Made by a program: the position numbers and the translations under genes. 64,000 bases of DNA from Fonsecaea monophora (Eukaryota; Ascomycota; Eurotiomycetes; Chaetothyriales; Herpotrichiellaceae), in contig NW_019173935.1 in NCBI RefSeq assembly GCF_001642475.1, positions 62,001 through 126,000 of the forward strand. Reading direction: 5' to 3'. Numbering within the stretch: position 1 is the first letter of the stretch; each line of letters opens with the position of its first letter. The notes under the pieces were generated by a model. That model was not told where the DNA came from. It searched no databases and saw only the letters and a list, made by a program, of their open reading frames with translations. This document shows positions 54,292 through 64,000 of the stretch, one piece after another.

Positions 54292-57200
54292 TTATTTGCG
54301 CTGAAAACGAGCAATTGCTGCGGGCCCGGACCTAGGCGGATGGTTGTCGATTAGCCATACAGCATCTTCATTAGACTTCAGCAATGCCTGCCGTACTCTT
54401 TCCGTGTGTATGAGAGGGCCAAGAAGCATGAAGACCTTGTCCACATTGTCTTCAGAGATTCGAACATACTCAAGAATGGTGATTAACAACGACACAAGTG
54501 CTTCCAGGATCTGAGCGTCTGACGACCTCATGCCGCCGTATGGAGCTAGAGAAGTCTGATCGGATGACGAAATAGCCTCGTGGGTTTTCTGAATCGACCT
54601 GGTTAGAGAAGTGGACGATTCCAGTTCTTTCATCTCCGGCATCGTAATCGCCTTCTGCCGCTTTTTCGTCCCGACGACACTCGAATATGTTTTCTCGAAG
54701 AGGATCTCAAGCTCGTCAAAGACCTCTTCAATTCGGCTGGACATGAAATCCCCTGCTGCACGGCAGATTTCAGCTACTGTGAGGGCGGCGTCCTTGACGG
54801 TATATGGCGCATTTGCCGCACCTGGATCGCTCCCAGCAAGGAGTCTTGAAACCACTGCCGGCCAGATGGAGTTCACCAAGGGCAAAAAGGTATTCTCATG
54901 CCCCGCAAGGAGCGGACATATCTCCTGCAGCATGTGCAGCAAAGTAGAGCGCACCTTCGGCGAAGGAGAGGACAAATGTGGAACCGTGGACTGTGCAATA
55001 TTGAGTAGAAGCTGGTGGGACTTGGAAATCTCGGTCTCCTTCTGGTCTGCGGTCTGCTGGTACGGTTGATCATCCTCTACCTCTTCATTCTCGTCGGATA
55101 GGCTTCTCTGCTCCTCGCCTCGCACACCATCTTCAGCAGTAGTCCACGGTCGGTGAGGGGCACCAATAATGTCCTCCTTTTCCTCTTCAGATTGACGTTG
55201 TCTGTTTTTCCTGTTTTGTAAGTCGCCGAGGATGTCTTGTAAACAGGATATGTGGTTTGATACATTTCGTCTGCTGTCAGGTGCTCCTGCGGACTGTATT
55301 GCAGGAATGACAGGCTTCTTGGAACTCTCTGTCACTACCATTGTAAGAACTTCAAACAACCGTTCGACGAGATTCGAATATCCATGGAAAGTATCCAAGG
55401 CGCTAAAAATGCTTCCAATGAGGTCGTCAAGATGCGGGAGAAGCTTTCCACCACAGAGACGAATCATCATTCCGATCACTTGTAAACTAGTGGGAGAAAC
55501 ATCAAAGGCATTGAGCCGCAGCGCAACAGCGTTGATGAGATAATCCACATTCTCGATCAGCATCTGAGAGGCTGATTCATATTCACATGCTGTGGCCAAC
55601 AGGTTCAGGGCCGTCATTGCATGCTGCTGGAGCAATGCATTCTTGGAACCGAGCAGAGTCAGCAATGGAAATAATGTCTCCACTAACTCAGGTCTGTACG
55701 ATTGACGGAGTTGAGAAGCCTGCAGTGTTAAACTTTCGAGAGACAGTGCCACCAGCCGCCAGTCTGTGTCTGCTTCACCTTCGAGGTCAGGATATTCCGT
55801 CAGAAATGGCAGAGTGTTTGAATAAAGATCGGTTATGAGAAAGGGACGGGAAAGTGAGAAGTCAGGGGGGGAAACACTGTCGTCCACGAGCTCCATCATG
55901 TCGAATGCATTGCCGCTGTCAGATCTCAGGAACTGGAGGGCGAGCCATGCTGCCGATAATTTCCTGTCAACATCAGGATCATGCACATGATCAACAAGGC
56001 TGCGTGTAATGTTCTGGCTGAAGGCCTGCGACTTGAGCGTGGCAATCAGGTTTGTAAGCTCTTGCGTAGACGATTGCTGGCTCTGATGATTCAGGATAAC
56101 CGGCATAAACTCATGTTCTGATCGTCTAGACTGCCGAATAAGCTCGCCTGGAGAGATCTGGGGCGCTTCGTTGACCAGTTTTGCCTTGTTTGAACTCGAT
56201 TTAACTCCTGCTGCCACAGTATCGATTAACATTGAAGCAAATTTCCACATTTCTTCGTCTGTGGCACTTGAACTCTCCGTCAACGCGATGAACGACGTCG
56301 TTACCTGCTTCAGCAACTGCTGCTTGGGTCTGTCGTCATTACCTTGCATCACCCGGGGGAGTGCTTGAGACCAGTCATAAAATTTCGCGGTCAGAATTTC
56401 GGCTATCTCTGGCCTCGACGTTATCAAGTATTTGAGAGCAGATCTTGCCTTTGATCCATCAGGGGATCGGCAAAGGACTGCAAGCGTCTCCACCATCAGA
56501 GGCACAGATTGAGCGAGAGTCTGGGAACAGTCATCGATAACTGTCAGGCAAAGCTTGAGAAGAGCCTCAGCAACATCAGGACTGTCATGAGTCCTCAATT
56601 TGACTACCTGGATCAGAGCCAGGTCGATTTGAGATGCTGTCGCGTCGAACCAGGATTTGTCCAGGATGACCTCATCATCAGCATCTCGTGCTGCGGGAGA
56701 CTTGGTCTGAATCGCCGAAGTAGTTTTGTCCGGACCGTTACCATCAGTGAGGACGTTTCTCAAAACTTCAGTCATCAGGTCCAAGTAGCCAACAAGAACC
56801 TTTCTCGTTCGACGGGCCTGAGTACTAGGTCGAAGAACTTTGACCAATGTAGACACAGTACGTGGAAGCAGACTGGCCAATAATGCTCGACTCTTGATGG
56901 CACGCTGAAGCTCAAGAAGGACAAGGGTTGCGCTGATCTGGACGGCCTCGGATGGGGCATCTACTAGTGCTTCGAGTAGTTGGTAGACCAATTGGTCTAC
57001 AATGTTCCTGCTGCCAACACCTTCCAGGATCGTCGATTTTTGCGAAGTTGTCTGACGGACGAGGACAGCCATGCATTCGAACGACGCAACTTTCAGCTCA
57101 TCTGTAGGAGGCTGCTCCGGTCGGTTGGGTCCTTGCGAAACCAGCAAGCCCAAGAGGATGAGCAGCTGCTTGGCCATCTCGGGAAGAAGCTTGTCTCCCC

Positions 57201-57547
57201 ACCCTTTCGACACCAGTATTTGCACACATCTGACAGCCAGCTCGAGGCCTCGGGATGATATCCGCGGGGATTGATTGAAAACGTGAGTCAGTGGAAAGAA
57301 GGCGTATTCGGCCAACTTCTCATCAAGCAGATTCTCATCCCCAAGTGAGCAGAGAACCCGGTGTACCTGTTCCAGTGCCAGCAAGACTGCCTTCGCAGAT
57401 GTCTGATTAGCCTTGAATTTGAGAGCGACAGAGCTCAGCTCGACACAAGGTGGGCGCAGCTGGGTGACATGTTAGTTGTGGGAAATTTCCTGCCGAAGAT
57501 ATGCAGCAACATACCCGCTGGAAAGCCTGCTGCCGCGAGGATTCCAT
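54292..57547 (-). CDS. tti1: Tti1, HEAT-repeat subunit of the TTT complex
   Basis: Tel2-interacting protein 1, part of the Tel2-Tti1-Tti2 co-chaperone that matures PIKK kinases (TOR, ATM/ATR, SMG1, TRRAP types). Exons 57547-57515 and 57459-54292 (minus) give 1066 residues; the 55-nt intron keeps frame. The first exon encodes 11 residues, and the second opens with LRPPCVELSSVALKFKANQT, the usual Tti1 N-terminal block. The rest is an all-helical array of degenerate HEAT repeats with a charged, disordered insert at about 735-800 (NRKNRQRQSEEEKED onward). The C-terminal helices include SLLITILEYVRISEDNVDKV and VFMLLGPLIHTERVRQALL. An unspliced start at the Met at 57384 would lose the conserved N-terminus. 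Confidence 0.88.
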
Positions 57548-58458
57548 TATGGAATGAGTGTAAGTAGCCCTCAAGACATTCTACCCGTAGATGACTGCAT
57601 GTTTTCGACAACATCGTCTAGACTAGGATGCCAGGAACAATTGTGACAGACAAGTGCACAGCCACGGCGGCCAGGCAGTGAATGTGGCGAAGCTTGGCGT
57701 CTTGGCATATTTTTCAGTTCCCCTGGGCACCAAGCCTCGTCTCGCTCCTGGTGCGTAAAACACTCGATTTAGGCATAACAAGCAAGTAGACGTGCATCTG
57801 CGCGAGAGAAGATCTTAGAGAGCGATATCTGCCTTTTACGGCCCGGGGAGCCTGTTGACGAGAGGAATACCCATGAAAACGATTCCCTTGTACTACGAGC
57901 AGCAACGTGGCTCGAAAGACATCAGGAATATTTGACATTAACACCAGCATCCGTCGCACCTTGGTTGTTGCTATCTTCAGCTAGTCTATCCCTAGTGGCA
58001 GTGGACCAAGTCCTCCACACCAAAACGCAGGACGCAAAGGCTCAACGAGACCCACGAGGTCTGCCTGCTCATGATGCCGTGTGGTGAATGCCAACTCACT
58101 CCCCGTCGTCGTGACCATGATCAGCTTACAGCTCTACAACATCCAAATAGGGTGATGCAGCCGCGCCCAATCCATACCCGATTCCACATAGGACTGACCA
58201 GGACACCGACTTAAACACACAGCTCCGGGGTCGGCTTCAGTGTCGTGGCGCTCTACACGGGCGTACCGACAATTAGTCGAAGCAGTCTCCGGCTCGACGC
58301 CGACTTACAAACCATATGTAACGTGATAGTCCACATATCTTCTTTTACTCCCGGGATTTCCTCATCAGGATTGCTTACTCTTCAGCCGCAGCAACCTACG
58401 CTGGGGGGACATCGAATTGAAGAGGTAGATCTGGATCGACTAAACCACCTCCCGAGTT
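57548..58458. other. Intergenic, no gene seen
   Basis: About 0.9 kb upstream of tti1. Short frames are present, but none has a recognisable motif. It presumably contains the tti1 promoter. Confidence 0.5.
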
Positions 58459-59460
58459 TCACGCTCGCCGTTCAACTTCTACTTCGCCGAGACATGTAAG
58501 CAGGTCGTTGGAGGAAATGTGAATCGACGCGTAAAGGACGGACTCGGGGATCAACAACTTGGGGGCGAAATCTGCGACAGGAAACGCCATCCACCAGCCC
58601 GAAGAAGGTCCACCATCGGCATTTCGGAACGTCTGTGGTCGAAAAGTCAATAGACGCGGATAAACAGAAGTCTGCAAGGACGTACCAGGTTGGCTACCTC
58701 CGTCTCTACCGACAGCATTGGTAGTGAATCGTCATTCCTTGCAGTTATTTGTGGTTTCCAAATACTGAGAGTTGCCTTCTTGGAAGCACCATGGTTGACA
58801 CTTAGAAACACGACCCGACGAGTATTTCCACCACCTTCAATGATGTATTGTCTTGCAAGCTCCTCCATCTCCTCACTGTTATGGGAGGATGCTACCTCGA
58901 AGACCACACCTGGGTAGCGTGCCGCTTTGTGCTTGATCTATGCGTCTGTGTCGTGACAGCAACCTTTACGGACCATGTTATAAGGGGCCCGGCCACGAGT
59001 TCTGATACAATCGATACATTGTTCAACACCGGGATTGGTCAAGCACAATCGTCTCAAGCGAGTCACAACCAAGTGCAAAACTTCATGGAGGAGAATCTCA
59101 TGCACCAAGGTCCGACCGATACGTAGGGTAAATGTCTGAGCTTGGGGAAAGTAGTTATACCTATAGGCTGAATGTTAGTGTCGTCTTTCCCGACCCTGAT
59201 CTTTCATACTCGAGTCCATGCTGCCCGAAGCCAGCGTTATTGCAATGTTGAGTGAGCGTGGCGTGTTCAACCCAGCTCAGTGAAGCTCTGAACCAAGTTG
59301 AAGGACGTGGTGCTCTCCTTGCTATGAGACTTTGCATTTCGTTAACAACGGACAGTAACTCGGAATGTGGAGGGGCGCCAGGATCACGGAACACGGCGGT
59401 GGGGTCAAGGAGAATTTGGTCCAATTCCAGGTCTCCACCGGGCTCCGCCATATCAGACAT
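58459..59460 (-). pseudogene. Broken fungal hypothetical gene (nuclease-like fold suspected)
   Basis: Three minus-strand exons, 59460-59210, 59160-58686 and 58632-58459, join with good GT-AG introns (49 nt with a CTAAC branch site, and 53 nt) into one 300-codon frame. The frame is interrupted only by TAG at 58938-58940 (codon 158). The segment around the stop reads HDTDA, stop, IKHKAARYPGVVFEVASS, followed by ARQYIIEGGG, VVFLSV and KKATLSIWKP. This resembles a large family of fungal hypothetical proteins with a PGVVxEV signature and a strand-rich core, which I associate, from memory, with restriction-endonuclease-like folds. I cannot confirm that. No donor gives an in-phase intron of plausible length removing the TAG. 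It may be a recent pseudogene, an allele carrying a null mutation, or a sequencing error. Confidence 0.55.
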
Positions 59461-62400
59461 GGTCCGAGTTTGCTGAATCGTCAGTGAGGGGGACCCACGC
59501 GTTTACACGCTTTGTATTGTGTTGTTGTATTGCCAAACATGAACAAATCCGTGACACTGAGATGTATTAGAATCGGCAAAGTCACTTCTAGATCCAGAGT
59601 CACGTAAACAAAGGGCAATTCAATAATCAACGCGTCCATCGTGTGTCGTGCGGGGAGCAGTGCGGGGAAGGAAAAAGACGCGAAATGGACTACGGCGCAG
59701 TACTGCGTGTATTGCATGTTTTACTTGGGGCATGGCATGGTGTAGTGGTGTGCATCTCAATGATGCCGATCCCTTATCAGCCTTCACTCATATGTTACAG
59801 GTTATACCTCGTACACCAATACGAGGTATAGCGATATGAAAAAGCCAAGCAACTCTGTTTCCGGTGCGACTATACTTCGACTGAGTCCTTCCAGAAACTT
59901 CATGCTAGACAGAAATCTTGAAAGGGTTCATGCTCCTCTAAGCTGCAGATTCCTACCCTGCTCTCTCTGCCTGACAGATTGTCTCTCCGCTCCTTGAAAG
60001 ATGGAGTGTGATGTTCCGGTGCAAGAGTACTGCTCTGCCTTGCGACAAAAGACAACCTCATACTAGGGACGGTCGTGAAAGATTTTCGGCTACCTTAGAC
60101 ACCTACCTCGTACACATCCCTGCACTTAGGAGCACGGCGTCAGCAGCCTAGCGAACTGCTCCACCACATTTCTCGGACAACCGACACCTCAGCACAGACC
60201 ACTCGAAGGATCTTGTGGAGGCCATGAATGAGTAAGTCCGAAGCCGACTAAAATACCGAATTCGTGGCTGATAATTGTACTCGGTAGGCGCAGTCTGCCT
60301 TTTCCTCCAACACTATGAACTTCACGAATCGAGAAGTGGCTGGGAGAGATCAGTGAAACTAGGTTTGATCACCTACCTACATCGGTGCCAATCACAATCC
60401 TCATGTGGACACAGGACAGACTGGAGAAGGCGTGTACAAGACCCAAAGCGTTGAACGGTGATGCAGCAGAGAGTCAATCTCCGCCTTGAAACAATGAGAT
60501 GCTACTGGCAAGAGCTCACAAGGCAAAGAGACCGGGGAGAAACATGAGAAAGGTGATTGATTCAATGGCAAAATGGTAATGTTTTCGTGGTGCCGAAACT
60601 GGGAAGCCCCAACACGCTACTACTAGTAAGCGCTGTAGCTACGGACAACCCTGCTCGAATAAATGGCCAAGAGACAACTTCTTGGGCGTAAGCTTGGTGC
60701 TTCGGAGCAAGATTGGGTGACAGGAACCATGATTTGGCAGCGTAAGGTTGACTGGCCTAACGCTGGTGTCACCGGTCTGCAGCAGGCCGGGCCTGATCTA
60801 TTCTCCTTGCCATGCAAACACCGTAGTTTGTCCGTGGTGGTCATGGTTGACGCGTCTCCTCTTTGCCGTGCCAATTGTAATGAAGGTGGCTGGATGAGAA
60901 AAAAAAAACACCCCCATTGCGATATTCATTACAGCTCTTGTTTGTGGAAAGCACCGAACCTGATAATTCCGACTATGATGTGATGATGGCGGTTTCTTGG
61001 ACTGGACTGGGCGCAGGGAGCCACTTTGCAAGTAGCAGTAATACTACCAGTCGTCGTACTCGTACAAAGAGGAACCACATCTACGACTAACAAGTGTAAG
61101 TACAGTACTACGAGTGAATTCGTGTCGTCACTGTGGAGATAGCGACGCTTACTAGGTGGCTCCTCGTAGGCTCAATTTCCATTTCTCGGGGTGCCTGCAG
61201 CGGCTGCTTCTCGGTGACACCCCAGACTTCTCGACCTCTTACACTCTCACCAGGAACAGTGTCACGGGAAGCTTTACGTCCGTTGGACACACTGGGACAA
61301 GGCTGGATTCGCACACCATGTTTGTTGAGATGGTGTACCCTAGCATCCTAGGAAAGCTAGAAATCAGCAATTAATCGGTACGCCCTAACGGAAGTCCATG
61401 ACCTGACCGCTTTGCCCAAATGCCCGATGCAGGATTTGTTTGGTGATGATGGCGGACGGGAATCACCGAGGCCTTTGTCGATTGGGTGCTGACTTCAAGA
61501 TCTCTGAAGCCCGATGTTCAGCTCGAATCGAACCGAACTAGAGTGTGTTCGGCATAGGGTTGATGATCGCCCACACGTAATAATGGCCCAGTTTCAGAGC
61601 TTCAGGTCACGTCGAGGGGCTTAGCGGGCATTAGGGGGGACCTCTTGGGGCATGGGGGAATTAGCGAGGCACCCGGAGGATCCTCCCCGAGGACCCGCTG
61701 TGGCTGAACGGGTGGCGGTCACAGATAATCGGTTGGTCCAAAATCGAGTTTGCCGGTGTCACAAAGTGGCTGCCGTCACCTATGGGTCACCAAGGCACGC
61801 CTAGGTAGAGTTCAGCCTGTGCAACCCTCAGCGATCTAGCCTGTGACGGACTGGCACGACAAGCTGCCATCGACATCCCTGCAATTACTGCAATTACTGC
61901 CAGCTTCACAGCATGAACAAAGTGCAAACCCAATCAATCACCAACCTCCTCTCCATCAAAGCTCCCAGTGGTCCCAATGGTCCCAGTACCCCTTGTCGTC
62001 CTGAAAGTCTAACAAGGAATTGCGGAAAACTTGGTTCCTGATTCTGGGTGTCAAGAGCTATGAGTACAGTTTGTTCGTTCACCATTGCCTACACCCCCTA
62101 CCCCCTGGTACTCCTTAGAAGATAGTCAAGGTGCCAGGGTGCCTACGAGTAATACTCCGCTAGGTCCTGCATCTTGCTGCATGCTGTAGTACTCCCAGAG
62201 GCGCATCCATCCTCAGAGCTTGTGCCTTTTTCTCGCTTCGTCACTGGCAACAGCGTCTCCACTTTCCGTCACTTCTCCAGCTTGACCTTTACTTGACCTT
62301 CACTTCCCAAGTCAAAAAGCTTCCCACTTCCACCTTCCAGCAACTGCCTGACCCCTTTGACACATCCCATAAAACCGCGTGCGTCAACTCATTTCGCGCT

Positions 62401-62581
62401 TCGACACTTGCTTTCTTCCTCTTTGCCACATCTCTCGACTTGGTCCTCTCCTTCTTTCCTGCCTTAACCCACGACCTCTCGACGTCGTCGTCACATACGG
62501 TGCATCATCTTACTGATCACACCCTTTACGTCGCGTAACTCTCAACTTCATTCACGGGCCTTGATTCCCTCGTCCTCAACC
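59461..62581. other. Gene-poor intergenic tract
   Basis: About 3.1 kb without a recognisable gene. It contains an 11-bp perfect inverted repeat (59803-59830) and a partial GTAC motif (60278-60290). A doubled TGCAATTAC unit lies near 61880-61898, and the last 350 bases form a pyrimidine-rich leader upstream of the CFEM gene. Paired short frames around 61133-61374 have no recognisable similarity. Confidence 0.55.
59803..59830. repeat. 11-bp inverted repeat with 6-nt loop
   Basis: TATACCTCGTA (59803-59813) and TACGAGGTATA (59820-59830) are perfect reverse complements separated by CACCAA. It could be a DNA cruciform, a palindromic protein-binding site or an RNA hairpin. Its core (TACGAGGTA) is related to the GTAC-rich words seen elsewhere, such as the 5-bp-arm palindrome GTACC-ACGA-GGTAC at 22687-22700. 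Confidence 0.75.
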
Positions 62582-63738
62582 ATGAAGACCCTCATCATCG
62601 CTGCTGCTCTTGTTGGCGCAAGTTTCGCGCAGACACTGGCCGACTTGCCACAATGCGGTGTGAGTATCTCGTACTCCAAACTGTCTTGATCAGAATTTTG
62701 GCTGACATGTCTTCCAGCAAGTGTGTTTCAATAACATGATCGCGCAAGCTGCTACCCTCGGTTGCCCTGAAGTTAATGGATCGCCTGATGTCGTCTGCCT
62801 CTGCAAGAACTCTGACTTCAGCTATGGCCTCCACGACTGCTCCGCTGAATCATGCCCTGTCGGTACCGATATCTCGTCAGTTCTTACCTATGGTCAAAAC
62901 TACTGCAGCAATGGTGAGTAAAGATAGACTGTGGGACAAAGACGGACAATTGTACTGATGACTGTTAGCTGCTGCTTCCGCATCCAGTGCCGGTAGCTCG
63001 GTCGGTGCTCTCTCTGGTACCTCTGCCTTGACTGTGGGTGGTGCGACGGCCACTGGCGCTAGTGATGCCACTGCTACTGGCACTAGTGGAGGAAGTGCTT
63101 CTGGCTCTGGTGCTTCAGGTTCTGGCTCTGGCGAATCCACTCCAATTTCTACCGAGACGCTCTTTTCGACCTTCACTTCCGATGGCAGCACCATCACCAC
63201 CGCTGTTGGCACATCCACCATCTTTGGTGCTGCTGGCGGATCAGGTGGCAGTGGCGCCTCTTCGACTCCTGTTTCGACCGAGACTCTGTTTTCAACTGGC
63301 ACCGACAGTGCAGGCAGCACCTTCACCACCGCCGTGGGCACGTCCACCATCTTTAGCGCAGTTGGAGCCGGGGTAAGTAACATCGATCTGCAAAACGTCT
63401 TCAATCCCAGAATCACTGACGGGTTCTAGTCTGCATCATCGGGCGCCTCTGGCGCGAGCGCATCGGCCTCGTCCCTCTCAGCGTCTCTGTCTTCCCAAGC
63501 TTCATCGGCATCCTCTGCTGCCTCGAGCGCTGCATCCTCCGCTGAAGCTTCTGCATCGTCTATTGCCAGCTCTGCGTCTTCACGTCTGTCCAGCGCTACG
63601 GGTTCAGCCGCGTCCGGTGCATCATCGGCTGCTTCTTCGGCGGCATCTGACGCGACTGGTGCGGCCATGCCAGTGGCAACAGTGGCAGTCAACGGTCTGG
63701 CTGGCATTGCAGGTCTGGCTGCCATCATGATGCTGTGA
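62582..63738 (+). CDS. CFEM-domain, probably GPI-anchored surface protein
   Basis: Secreted cell-surface protein with one CFEM domain, a fungal eight-cysteine module that in some members binds haem or acts in wall integrity and host contact. Exons 62582-62659, 62718-62913, 62969-63372 and 63430-63738 give 328 residues. A signal peptide covers about residues 1-16 (MKTLIIAAALVGASFA). All eight CFEM cysteines are present at about 25-90 (PQC, QVCF, LGCP, VVC, LCK, HDC, ESC, NYC), with the Asp-bearing segment NGSPDVVCLC. The next 130 residues contain two imperfect copies of a roughly 37-residue unit (STETLFST, then TTAVGTSTIF). A long Ser/Ala-rich stalk and a hydrophobic C-terminus (GLAGIAGLAAIMML) after a small-residue site follow, as needed for GPI attachment. 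The function of this member is unknown. Confidence 0.92.
63052..63372 (+). repeat. Two internal protein-level repeats in the CFEM gene
   Basis: Two copies of about 37 codons encode (S)TP(I/V)STETLFST and then TTAVGTSTIF. The first is at about 63137-63232 and the second at about 63266-63360, separated by a Gly/Ser-rich spacer. DNA identity between copies is high, so length variation between strains is plausible. Confidence 0.75.
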
Positions 63739-64000
63739 ATGAAAAAATAACTTGATCCATATTTGGGTCGGGTAGGAGGGTTGATAAAAAATTTCCGATT
63801 TGTTTCCACATCACTGTTGATACCCACATTCGAATGGCGCGACTTGTATCCCACTGCACCAGGCAGGGAAAAAGAACAATCGGCGGGCAGAATCTCAGCG
63901 CAATTGACTTGTTCATGGTCACCGCAGCGTGCCTATTGATGCGTAACGGATTTTACGGACAAACCAACGGTACCTTTTAGCACGAGCATGGAGCTTTCAG
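63739..64000. other. 3' flank of the CFEM gene
   Basis: 262 bases to the window edge; nothing recognised. An overlapping minus-strand frame (to 63922) is a shadow of the GC-rich Ser/Ala codons. Confidence 0.5.

Noticed and set aside
61133..61374. Overlapping short plus frames in the gene-poor tract
   Set aside because: There is no start context, splice logic or family resemblance; two frames are open by chance.
57548..62581. Hidden transposon or repeat island in the gene-poor tract
   Set aside because: I see no terminal repeats, target-site duplications, transposase motifs or strong AT skew of the kind left by repeat-induced mutation.

Overview
The window is nuclear DNA of a filamentous ascomycete (Pezizomycotina). 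The evidence is the many short spliceosomal introns (mostly 47-145 nt, GT donors, CTRAY-like branch sites 10-20 nt before the acceptor), several fungus-restricted protein types (Zn2Cys6 regulator, CFEM/GPI surface protein, fungal Set9, Nrd1, Itc1, Rco1) and intergenic regions of 0.3-3 kb. The order cannot be fixed from the sequence alone; Eurotiomycetes or Dothideomycetes would fit. I see no rRNA, tRNA, CRISPR, transposon, viral or centromeric sequence.

Layout. 0.8-8.2 kb: RNA polymerase II subunit Rpb9 (four exons), mitochondrial ribosomal protein uL14m on the minus strand, the H4K20 methyltransferase Set9, and mitochondrial ribosomal protein mL46 (Mrpl17). 9-16.7 kb: an endonuclease/exonuclease/phosphatase-fold protein (minus), a Snf5/SMARCB1 remodeller subunit, and an Ebp1/Cdb4 M24-like protein. 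17.7-22 kb: a double-PHD Rco1-type Rpd3S subunit. 24-29.4 kb: Cdc42 GTPase and the four-RRM protein Nrd1 (both minus). 31-36.7 kb: cytosolic asparaginyl-tRNA synthetase, an Emp47/ERGIC-53-type lectin cargo receptor (minus), and Alg8 glucosyltransferase. 37.9-48.4 kb: Itc1 (ISW2 complex), a secreted agmatinase-type ureohydrolase (minus), the mitochondrial ketoacyl-ACP synthase Cem1, the SAGA subunit Sgf73 (minus) and the mRNA guanylyltransferase Ceg1. 49.2-57.5 kb: a Zn2Cys6 transcription factor, a short-chain dehydrogenase and Tti1 of the TTT complex (all minus). 57.5-62.6 kb: a gene-poor tract holding one apparent pseudogene broken by a single in-frame TAG. 62.6-63.7 kb: a CFEM-domain, probably GPI-anchored, cell-surface protein.

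How the genes relate. This is mostly housekeeping sequence, not a biosynthetic cluster. Seven of about 21 intact genes act on chromatin or RNA polymerase II (rpb9, set9, snf5, rco1, itc1, sgf73, ceg1). Three act in mitochondria (uL14m, mL46, Cem1), and two in the early secretory pathway (Alg8, Emp47-like).

I found no convincing novel multi-gene system. The most interesting observations are at gene-structure level. The long rpb9 intron encodes an alternative double-CxxC tail. A spliced upstream ORF ends on ATGA at the snf5 start codon. The Ebp1 homologue has a likely GC-AG intron. A 300-codon gene is broken by one nonsense codon. A GTAC-rich motif recurs between genes.
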